Source: Verrucomicrobiaceae bacterium
GTDB taxonomy: Bacteria > Verrucomicrobiota > Verrucomicrobiia > Verrucomicrobiales > Verrucomicrobiaceae
Reading direction: 5' to 3'
Assembly (NCBI GenBank): GCA_027487315.1
Contig: JAIYDW010000140.1
Location: forward strand, 1 to 34,199
Length of the DNA: 34,199 nt
A program made the position numbers and the translations under genes. The notes beneath the pieces are model-generated. The model was not told the origin of the DNA. It did no database searches and saw only the letters and a program-made list of their open reading frames with translations. This document shows positions 24,656 through 31,615 of this stretch, one piece after another. Position 1 is the stretch's first letter. The number at the start of each line of letters is the position of its first letter.

Positions 24656-26092
24656 TCAAAAATGCGTCGGCTCCCGCCGCAAAAACGCCCCACGCCCCAA
24701 CGTCCCCACAAACACCCCGTCCCGCACCGCCACTTCCCCGCGCACCGTCACCAAACTCGGCCGCCCCTCCAGTTCGCACCCCTCAAAGCCCGAGTAATCC
24801 GTGTTCATCATCTGCGTCTCCACCGAGATCACTCCCCGATACTCCGGATCATACACCACCAAATCCGCGTCACTCCCCACCGCAATCTCCCCCTTGCGCG
24901 GATACAATCCAAACAGCTTCGCCGCCACCGTGCTCCCCACCCGTACAAACGTCTGCAAGTCCAACTTCCCCTTCTTAACACCTTCCGTGTAAAGAAGATT
25001 CACCCGATCCTCCACACTCGGAATCCCATTCGGAATCGTCGTAAAATTCGCCGGCCCACCTTTCGGCGTGAAATCCGCATTCAACGCCTTGTCCGCCTCA
25101 GGGTGCCCCATGTGCTTCTGCGTCTTGAAATCAAACGGCGCATGATCAGTCCCCACCGTGTCAATCGTCCCATCCGCCAGCCCCGCCCACAACACCGGCT
25201 GATGCCTCGCCTCCCGAATCGGCGGACTCATCACATACTTCGCCCCTTCAAAATCCGGACGCTCCGCATACGTCTTATCCAGCACCAAATAAGGAATCAC
25301 CGTCTCCACCCACACCTTCACCCCTCGCGACCTCGCCGCGCTCAACACCGCCACCGCCTCCTCGCAACTCGTGTGCACCACATACACATGTGCGCCCGTC
25401 AGCTCCGCAAACGTCATCAAATGATGACATCCCTCCGCCTCCACCTCCACCGGCCGCGACGGCTCATGCCACTCCGGCCCCACCTTCCCCTCAGCCACCA
25501 ACTTCGCCTGCAACTCACCCACCAACTCCGCATTCTCACAATGCGCCGTCACAATCGCCCCCAACTCCTTCGCCGTCTTCAGCGTCTGATACAACTCATG
25601 GTCATCAATCCCAAAAGCCCCCTTGTAAGCCAGGAACACCTTGAACGACGCGATCCCCTCCTCCTCCACCGCCACCTTCAATTTCTCCGCCGTCCCCTCA
25701 TCAAACCGCGTCACCCCCAAATGAAACGTGTAATCACACGCCGACAACCCCGCCGCCTTGCTCTTCCAAAGCGCCAATGCCTCCAGCGGATCCTCACTCC
25801 GCGACGGACAGCACATCTCAATCAACGTCGTCGTCCCACCCACCAAAGCCGCCTTGCTCGCCGACTCATAATCGTCCTTCGCATACGTCCCCATGAACGG
25901 CAGATAAATGTGCACATGCGGATCAATGAACCCCGGAAACACATACTTCCCCGTCGCATCCACCACCTCCGCATCCTCCGGCGCCTCCAAATCAAACCCC
26001 ACCGCCGCAATCGTCTCCCCAACACAAAGCACATCTCCGACAAACGTGTCGTCCGCCGTCACAATCGTCCCATTTCGAATCAGCAAGCTCAT
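24656..26092 (-). CDS. hydA: Dihydropyrimidinase (D-hydantoinase family)
   Basis: Predicted 478-residue cyclic amidohydrolase that opens 5,6-dihydrouracil or dihydrothymine to the N-carbamoyl-beta-amino acid. The binuclear zinc site is complete: H59 and H61 (DPHVHIYLPF), carbamylated-lysine candidate K151 (SFKVFLAYKG), H184 (TAHCENAE), H240 (VVHTSCE) and D316 (GTDHAPFDFKTQK). Length and motif order are those of hydantoinase/dihydropyrimidinase rather than allantoinase. It is the last gene of the minus-strand operon with the dehydrogenases, starting 18 bases after the preceding stop. Confidence 0.93.
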   Translation of the reverse strand: MSLLIRNGTIVTADDTFVGDVLCVGETIAAVGFDLEAPEDAEVVDATGKYVFPGFIDPHVHIYLPFMGTYAKDDYESASKAALVGGTTTLIEMCCPSRSEDPLEALALWKSKAAGLSACDYTFHLGVTRFDEGTAEKLKVAVEEEGIASFKVFLAYKGAFGIDDHELYQTLKTAKELGAIVTAHCENAELVGELQAKLVAEGKVGPEWHEPSRPVEVEAEGCHHLMTFAELTGAHVYVVHTSCEEAVAVLSAARSRGVKVWVETVIPYLVLDKTYAERPDFEGAKYVMSPPIREARHQPVLWAGLADGTIDTVGTDHAPFDFKTQKHMGHPEADKALNADFTPKGGPANFTTIPNGIPSVEDRVNLLYTEGVKKGKLDLQTFVRVGSTVAAKLFGLYPRKGEIAVGSDADLVVYDPEYRGVISVETQMMNTDYSGFEGCELEGRPSLVTVRGEVAVRDGVFVGTLGRGAFLRREPTHF

Positions 26093-26110
26093 AAACTCAA
26101 ACGCGTGGAA

Positions 26111-27595
26111 TCAAGACTTCACCCAGATATCACCCTCACCAAAACTAAACCAGCGTGTCGTCGTCGTCTTCTGTTTCGTGTAGAACTGCACGCCTTCTTT
26201 GCCCTGCATGTGCAGATCCCCAAAGAAGCTCTGATTCCAGCCCGTAAACGGAAAGTAAGCCATCGGCGCCGGCACCCCCACATTCACGCCCACCATCCCC
26301 GCTGACACCCGAGTCCGAAACTCCCGTGCTACCTTGCCCGACGTCGTGAACACACACGCCCCATTGCCATAAGATTGCCGATTCGCCGCTGCAATCGCCT
26401 CATCCAAAGTCTTCGCCCGCATCACACTCAACACCGGCCCAAAGATTTCCGTCGTCGCAATATCGTTCGAGTAATCCACCCCATCAATGATCGTCGGCCG
26501 CACATAAAATCCTCCCGGCGCCTCATCCACCAAGGTGCCACGCCCATCAGCCAACACCTTCCCTCCTTTGGACTCTCCCAGTGAAATCAACTCATTCACC
26601 CGGTCTCGATGCGCCGCCGTGATCACCGCCCCCATGTCCGGCTGAACCTCCCCATCCGTCGGCCCCACCTTCATATGCTGAATGATGTCCACCAACCCAG
26701 GCAATACCCGTTCCCCAGCCTCCCCCACACACACCGCCACTGACCCCGCCATGCACCGTTCCCCCGCGCACCCAAACGCGCTGTCCCGAAGCGCCGTCGC
26801 TGTCGGACCCGGATCCGCATCCGGCAGGATCACCAAAAAATTCTTCGCCCCGCCCGCCGACTGCACCCGCTTCCCATTTTGACACCCCTTCCGGTAAATC
26901 TGCTCCGCCACCGCCGTCGATCCCACAAACGAAATCGCCTTGATCTCTGGGTGCTCCAAAATCGCATCCACCACCTCACGCCCGCCATGCACAATGGAAA
27001 ACACCCCGTCCGGCAATCCCGCCATGCGCATCAACTCCGCAATCCGCTGCATCGTCAAAGGCACCTTCTCCGACGGCTTCAACACAAAGCAATTCCCACA
27101 GGCCATCGCCACCGGCCACATCCACATCGGCACCAACGCCGGGAAGTTAAACGGACAAATCCCCGCCACCACACCCAGCGGCACCCGGTCCGTGTGACAA
27201 TCAATCCCTCGCGCAATGTTCTCCAAACTCTCCCCCATCATCAGCGACGGCACCCCGCACGCATACTCCAACACTTCAATGCCCCGCCTCAAATCCCCCT
27301 TCGCTTCGATCAACGTCTTGCCATGCTCACGCGATATCCCGCGTGCCAACGACTCAAACTCCGCTTCCAACAATCCCTTCAACCGAAACATCACCTGCGC
27401 CCGCTCATTCGGCGGCGTCGCCGCCCAATCCGGAAACGCCTTCAACGCTCCCTGAACCGCCAAATCCACATCCGCAGCCGAACCCAATGGAACGTCCGCA
27501 ATCGTCTCTCCACGCGACGGATTCATCACCGGCACCGTCTCCGTAGCAGCCGAAAAACACCACTGCCCACCGATCAAGTTAGGAAGCACTTCCAT
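26111..27595 (-). CDS. mmsA: CoA-acylating methylmalonate/malonate-semialdehyde dehydrogenase
   Basis: Predicted 494-residue aldehyde dehydrogenase that oxidatively decarboxylates malonic or methylmalonic semialdehyde with NAD and CoA to acetyl- or propionyl-CoA. The nucleophile is C281 in FGCAGERCMAGSVAV. SAGGAKNFLVILPDA shows the Asn that replaces the usual general-base Glu in this CoA-dependent subfamily. ICPFNFPALVPMWMWP and the late GVNVGVPAPMAYFPFTGW are signature stretches. It lies 1 base after the dihydropyrimidine dehydrogenase gene. In this cluster it should complete uracil carbon recovery as acetyl-CoA, with thymine giving propionyl-CoA. Confidence 0.94.
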   Translation of the reverse strand: MEVLPNLIGGQWCFSAATETVPVMNPSRGETIADVPLGSAADVDLAVQGALKAFPDWAATPPNERAQVMFRLKGLLEAEFESLARGISREHGKTLIEAKGDLRRGIEVLEYACGVPSLMMGESLENIARGIDCHTDRVPLGVVAGICPFNFPALVPMWMWPVAMACGNCFVLKPSEKVPLTMQRIAELMRMAGLPDGVFSIVHGGREVVDAILEHPEIKAISFVGSTAVAEQIYRKGCQNGKRVQSAGGAKNFLVILPDADPGPTATALRDSAFGCAGERCMAGSVAVCVGEAGERVLPGLVDIIQHMKVGPTDGEVQPDMGAVITAAHRDRVNELISLGESKGGKVLADGRGTLVDEAPGGFYVRPTIIDGVDYSNDIATTEIFGPVLSVMRAKTLDEAIAAANRQSYGNGACVFTTSGKVAREFRTRVSAGMVGVNVGVPAPMAYFPFTGWNQSFFGDLHMQGKEGVQFYTKQKTTTTRWFSFGEGDIWVKS

Positions 27596-27596
27596 A

Positions 27597-28724
27597 TCAG
27601 TTCGTGGCTAGATCGTTGGATTGTTTCACAAACTCATCGCCATCCCAGTCGCCATCCTTCGCTACCGTCTTGGCCTTCGCCGCCTCGCTGTCCTTGAGCT
27701 TCCGCTCCGCCTGCAACCGCACCAACTCCGCATGAGTCGTGAAGTAACCCAGACTGTGCCCCTTGAAATCATCCAGCGTCTCAAAGCCCTTCGACTCCAT
27801 GAACTCCAGCAATTCCTCGCACAACTGCTTCACCATCGGATACCCAAACTTCATCACCCCCGTGCACACCTGCACCGTGTCCCCTCCCAGCAAAATAAAC
27901 TGCGCCGCATCCCGCCCGGTCTCCACGCCACCCATCGCCGAAACCGTCCTCCCCGGAAACTCCTTCCGGATCATCTGCGCTATTTCCATCACCATCCGCA
28001 GCGCGATCGGCTTCACCGCCTTGCTCGAATACCCCCCCGGCGTGCTATACCCCTCCACCGTTGGCTCAGGTCGCAACGTGTCCAAATTCACCCCCATCAC
28101 CGATCGAATCGTATTGATCGCGCTGATGCCCTCACAACCCGCCAGCAAGGCCGCTCTCGACGGGTCTTCAATATGCGTGATGTTCGGCGTCATCTTCGCC
28201 CACACCGGTATCTTCGACACCGCGTTTACCCATTCGCAAACCTCCCCCAGCACCCCCGGATCCTGCCCCATCGCCGCCCCCATCTTCCGCTCCGGCAACC
28301 CGTGCGGACACGAGAAATTCAGTTCAAACGCATCCACCCCCGCATCCTGACAGCGCTCCGTGATCTCACACCACGCATCCTTATTGAACTCCTCCATGAT
28401 CGACGCAATCAAGATCCCCTCAGGATACGCATCCTTGATCTGCTTGAACTCCTCTAGCCACTTGTCAAAACTCCGATCACTGATCAGCTCAATGTTCTCC
28501 CACCCAATCACCTCTTTGCCATCTCCCGACTTCAACTTCGCATAACGCGGACTCACGTTGATCACCTTCGTCGAGTCCAAACTGATCGTCTTCGCAATCA
28601 CCCCGCCCCAGCCCTCTTTGAAGGCACGCATGATCACCTGCAAGTTGGTTCCCGGAGGACCCGATCCAATCACAAAGGGATTCTGCATCACAAGGCCATC
28701 GACAGTCGTTTTCAGGGTAGGCAT
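27597..28724 (-). CDS. preA: Dihydropyrimidine dehydrogenase, PreA/plant PYD1-like, without ferredoxin domain
   Basis: Predicted 375-residue FMN TIM-barrel enzyme reducing uracil and thymine (or the reverse). Motifs: NPFVIGSGPPGTNLQ, ELNFSCPHGLPERKMGAAMG, WAKMTPNITHIEDPSRAAL, GYSTPGGYSSKAVKPIAL and GGDTVQVCTGVM. Bacterial PreA normally ends in two 4Fe-4S motifs and works with the flavoprotein PreT. Here the C-terminus (DWDGDEFVKQSNDLATN) has no cysteines, and no preT is in the window. Length and tail resemble plant PYD1 instead. First gene of its operon, divergent from the LOG gene. The electron donor is unknown. Confidence 0.9.
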   Translation of the reverse strand: MPTLKTTVDGLVMQNPFVIGSGPPGTNLQVIMRAFKEGWGGVIAKTISLDSTKVINVSPRYAKLKSGDGKEVIGWENIELISDRSFDKWLEEFKQIKDAYPEGILIASIMEEFNKDAWCEITERCQDAGVDAFELNFSCPHGLPERKMGAAMGQDPGVLGEVCEWVNAVSKIPVWAKMTPNITHIEDPSRAALLAGCEGISAINTIRSVMGVNLDTLRPEPTVEGYSTPGGYSSKAVKPIALRMVMEIAQMIRKEFPGRTVSAMGGVETGRDAAQFILLGGDTVQVCTGVMKFGYPMVKQLCEELLEFMESKGFETLDDFKGHSLGYFTTHAELVRLQAERKLKDSEAAKAKTVAKDGDWDGDEFVKQSNDLATN

Positions 28725-28866
28725 GGTTTCTGCTATTTATGAACTTTGGAAATAAATGAGATTCACGAATGAGCACAAACCTTGCCAAGGTGGTCAATCC
28801 CACCGGTAACTTTTCCAATCGTTCCTCCTTTCTCTTCCTTCCGATCAACCCTTCATTCAGCCAACC
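28725..28866. promoter_or_regulatory. Divergent regulatory region of the pyrimidine genes with palindromes
   Basis: This 142-base region between preA (minus) and the LOG gene (plus) must drive both pyrimidine units. It contains ATTC-AC-GAAT (28761-28770), a perfect ACCTTG-C-CAAGGT palindrome (28779-28791), and directly overlapping it GGTGG...CCACC arms (28789-28804). The plus-direction hexamer TTGCCA (28782-28787) could be a -35 element followed 17 bases later by GGTAAC. These are operator candidates only; no regulator gene is nearby. Confidence 0.35.
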
Positions 28867-29943
28867 ATGCCCATCATCCGCCTTTCCGGAACCGTCCTCA
28901 ACGACCCCGATCAAGAAATCAACCCCGCTCGCGAACTCCGCGCCGACCTCCTCTCCATCCTCTTCCGCGCTGGCTGGAACATCTACAACTCCAATGGCGA
29001 TCAACGCATCACTCTTGGCAACATCGAAAAGCGCATCATCGAATCCAACGCCTTCCTGTTCACTCCACACCCCAGCCTTGAGGACATGTTCAAGGCCATC
29101 TCCATCTTCGTCGGCTACCAAACCCTCGACCCCAATCTCAACTCCAAACCCACGCTCATCCTGAATGGTGACGACTCCTGGAATGGCTTCTTCGATGTCC
29201 TCTCCCAGCTCCAACGCCAGGGCACCATCAAACAAAATCATCAGGAGTTCTTGCTCGCCGTCGAATCCGTCGCCGACGTCCTGCCCACCCTGAAGACCGC
29301 CGCCACCCGCCCGCCACCTGATGCCGGACGCGAGCGCCACTTCTCCGTCTCCGTCAAAGGCTTCGAAACCCCGCCTCCTTCGAATCTCATCGGCAACGTC
29401 TGCGTTTTCTGCTCCGCTTCCATCGAGGAAGAAAGCTACCTCAACGAAGGTTACATCCTCGGCAAACAACTCGCCGAAAACCAACTCGGCTGCGTCTCCG
29501 GTGCCGGCAAGTCCGGCATCATGGGCACCGTCGTCCGCGGCAGCGTCGATGCCGGAGGCTACACCGCCGGCTCAAACGTCCCCCACATCATCGAACTCGA
29601 AGGCCTCCCCGATGGCCTCTCCACTTTCTGGCTGAAACCCGACATCTACACCCGCATGGAGATCATGATCGAGCACTCCGATGCCTTCGTCATCATGCCA
29701 GGCGGATCCGGCACCATGCAGGAACTCCTCGCCCTGCTCATCTTCCGCAGCCAGAACGACCCCCTCATGGACGGCAAACCCATCGTCATCTTCAACCGCC
29801 CCATGCCCGACGGCTCCGGCTTCTGGGACTCCCTCGTCACCCTCCTTCACAGCCATGGCCGCGGCGACTCCTGCATCGTCGTCTCCGATATCAACGATGT
29901 CATCCCCGCCCTGCTCCCTCTCCTAACTCCCGTCCCCGCTTGA
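28867..29943 (+). CDS. LOG-family nucleotide 5'-monophosphate phosphoribohydrolase-like protein
   Basis: Predicted 358-residue protein. The C-terminal LOG domain (about 170-340) has the strand VCVFCSAS, the segment TRMEIMIEHSDAFVIMPGG and the catalytic-type PGGSGTMQE (residues 278-286), matching PGG-x-GT-x2-E of enzymes that split nucleotide monophosphates into base and ribose 5-phosphate. The N-terminal 150 residues look like a degenerate copy of the same fold, without the motif. The cytosine deaminase gene follows after 4 bases, so release of cytosine from CMP, or of another base, is a reasonable inference. Cytokinin activation or generic nucleotide nucleosidase activity, as in PpnN, are alternatives. 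Confidence 0.78.
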   Translation: MPIIRLSGTVLNDPDQEINPARELRADLLSILFRAGWNIYNSNGDQRITLGNIEKRIIESNAFLFTPHPSLEDMFKAISIFVGYQTLDPNLNSKPTLILNGDDSWNGFFDVLSQLQRQGTIKQNHQEFLLAVESVADVLPTLKTAATRPPPDAGRERHFSVSVKGFETPPPSNLIGNVCVFCSASIEEESYLNEGYILGKQLAENQLGCVSGAGKSGIMGTVVRGSVDAGGYTAGSNVPHIIELEGLPDGLSTFWLKPDIYTRMEIMIEHSDAFVIMPGGSGTMQELLALLIFRSQNDPLMDGKPIVIFNRPMPDGSGFWDSLVTLLHSHGRGDSCIVVSDINDVIPALLPLLTPVPA

Positions 29944-29947
29944 CCTC

Positions 29948-30391
29948 ATGGACCTTTTCCTTCAAGCCGCCATCGAAGAAGCCCAAAAAGGCCTCGCCTC
30001 CGGTGGCATCCCCATTGGTTCCGTCCTCGTCTGCGATGACACCATCATCGGTCGCGGCCACAACCAGCGCGTCCAGCACGGCTCGGTCATCCACCACGCC
30101 GAAATGAATTGCCTCGAAAACGCCGGCCGCCTCACCGCCGACGTCTACGCCCGCTGCACCCTCTACTCCACCCTCTCCCCCTGCCCCATGTGCTCGGGCG
30201 CCGCGCTCCTCTACAAAATCCCAAAAATCATCGTCGGCGAAAACATCACCTTCCAAGGCCCCGAAGCCTACGTCCGCTCCCAAGGCGTCGACCTCACCAT
30301 CCTCCAGGACCCCACCTGCATTCAACTGATGAAGGACTTCATCGCCAATCACCCCAGCCTCTGGAACGAAGACATCGGTGTGGAGGACTAG
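29948..30391 (+). CDS. Cytosine deaminase, yeast FCY1-like (CDA fold)
   Basis: Predicted 147-residue zinc deaminase. The zinc site is H50-A-E52 (IHHAEMNCLEN) with C79 and C82 (TLSPCPMC). The segments GGIPIGSVLV, GRGHNQRVQHGS, LSPCPMCSGA, IPKIIVGENITF and the tail LWNEDIG follow yeast cytosine deaminase closely; the H-to-C spacing (29) and F102, 23 residues after the first Cys, match yeast F114 (from memory). It should convert cytosine to uracil, feeding the reductive pathway encoded next to it. It is unrelated to the TIM-barrel CodA of enterics. Its stop overlaps the convergent secreted-protein gene by 4 bases (CTAG). Confidence 0.88.
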   Translation: MDLFLQAAIEEAQKGLASGGIPIGSVLVCDDTIIGRGHNQRVQHGSVIHHAEMNCLENAGRLTADVYARCTLYSTLSPCPMCSGAALLYKIPKIIVGENITFQGPEAYVRSQGVDLTILQDPTCIQLMKDFIANHPSLWNEDIGVED

Positions 30392-31524
30392 TTCACCGTC
30401 TTCAACCACCGAATCGCTTCGGTCCTAAACGCCTCATCCGGCAGCGCCTGCTTCCGCGCCCACTCATAGAACCGCCGATGCGTCTCCCAGATCGGTTGCT
30501 TCTCGTTCTTTTCATCGATCATCCAAAATCCACCCGGCTTCTCCGTCGTCCCCTCGTTGTCATAGAGCTCCCAGTAGAGCACAAACGGACACCCCCACTC
30601 CAGCCCGGCAATCATCGCCTCAATACTCTTCTTGTTCTGTTCCTCAGGCGTGTACCGTCTTGCCGGAAAGCCATACTCGCCAATGAAGACACGCTTGCCC
30701 GCAATGCCAGGCTTCGGCTTCAACTTGGACTCAATGTGATTCATCGCCGCAAACAAATCCTCCCGAATCTCCTTCTGCAAACTGTCGTAACAAGAGTAGC
30801 TGACGTAGTCCACATCCACCTGCGGTAAAATGTCATTCGTGATGCACTGCCCCCCCTTCAAAAAAGGCAGCACCAAGTTCACCTCCGTGTAATGCCATAG
30901 CCACACCCGCTCATGCGCTGTGTCACGCTTCGCATCATCAATCGCCTGCTGCCGCACCTTCAACCAGGCCACAAAGTTCGCCTCATACCCCTCCGGAAAT
31001 CCCTGCTTCGGATCAAAATGCGGCCTCAAGTGCCAATCCCCCTCCCAATGCCCCAAATAAAAACTCTTGCCCGTCCCACGGTAAGTCCGCAGCAAATGAC
31101 ACGCAAAGTCATACATCTCCCGATACTCCAACTCCCGCTCTGCCACCTTAAAAGTGCCCGCACTCCCCCTCGACGTAAAGGGATACGCCCAAATCAAAAA
31201 ATGCGTGAAAGGCATGTCCAACACCGCCCGATGCGCCGGCTCTCGACTCGCAACCTCAGTCAATGTCTTCAAAGACTCGTCACGCTCCAAAACATTCGCC
31301 TTGGTCTTCCCAAACGACGCCTGCTTCGAGATCGAAAACTTCATGATCCCCGACCCCAACTCCGCAATCAACTTCGCACTCTCCAGCAAAGGCGCCTCGT
31401 CAGTGAATTGATACCGCCCCCCGATCGCCTGTGTCCCAAGAATCGCGTGAGACGGCGGTTGCTCGTCAGCCGACAGACCACAAAACGGAAACAAACAAAA
31501 AATGGACGAGAAGACTCGATACAT
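30388..31524 (-). CDS. Secreted glycoside-hydrolase-like TIM-barrel protein, specificity unknown
   Basis: Predicted 378-residue exported protein with an N-terminal hydrophobic signal (MYRVFSSIFCLFPFCGLSA). Candidate acid residues of a clan-A-type retaining glycosidase are E161 (YLGHWEGDW), E214 (LWHYTEVN) and E283 (FIGEYGFPAR), the last in a beta-7-like strand. WGCPFVLYWELYDNEG near residue 330 resembles the final barrel strand. I do not recognise a numbered GH family. Together with the adjacent GH99-like/esterase gene on the same strand it suggests extracytoplasmic glycan use, not nucleobase catabolism. Confidence 0.65.
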   Translation of the reverse strand: MYRVFSSIFCLFPFCGLSADEQPPSHAILGTQAIGGRYQFTDEAPLLESAKLIAELGSGIMKFSISKQASFGKTKANVLERDESLKTLTEVASREPAHRAVLDMPFTHFLIWAYPFTSRGSAGTFKVAERELEYREMYDFACHLLRTYRGTGKSFYLGHWEGDWHLRPHFDPKQGFPEGYEANFVAWLKVRQQAIDDAKRDTAHERVWLWHYTEVNLVLPFLKGGQCITNDILPQVDVDYVSYSCYDSLQKEIREDLFAAMNHIESKLKPKPGIAGKRVFIGEYGFPARRYTPEEQNKKSIEAMIAGLEWGCPFVLYWELYDNEGTTEKPGGFWMIDEKNEKQPIWETHRRFYEWARKQALPDEAFRTEAIRWLKTVN

Positions 31525-31615
31525 CGGTTCTAAAGCCTGAGACCATATTGGTACATTTTCAATCGCCCGTTTCCCCCGAACAAATCAGCAGCACGATTTC
31601 ATCAATGATCATCCT

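Noticed and set aside
24629-26305. 558-codon plus-strand frame antisense to dihydropyrimidinase
   Set aside because: Arg/His/Leu-rich product without recognisable domains, opposite a gene with all metal ligands intact.
28489-29484. 331-codon minus-strand frame opposite the LOG gene
   Set aside because: It spans the divergent intergenic region and the LOG gene with a shadow composition; no motif was found.
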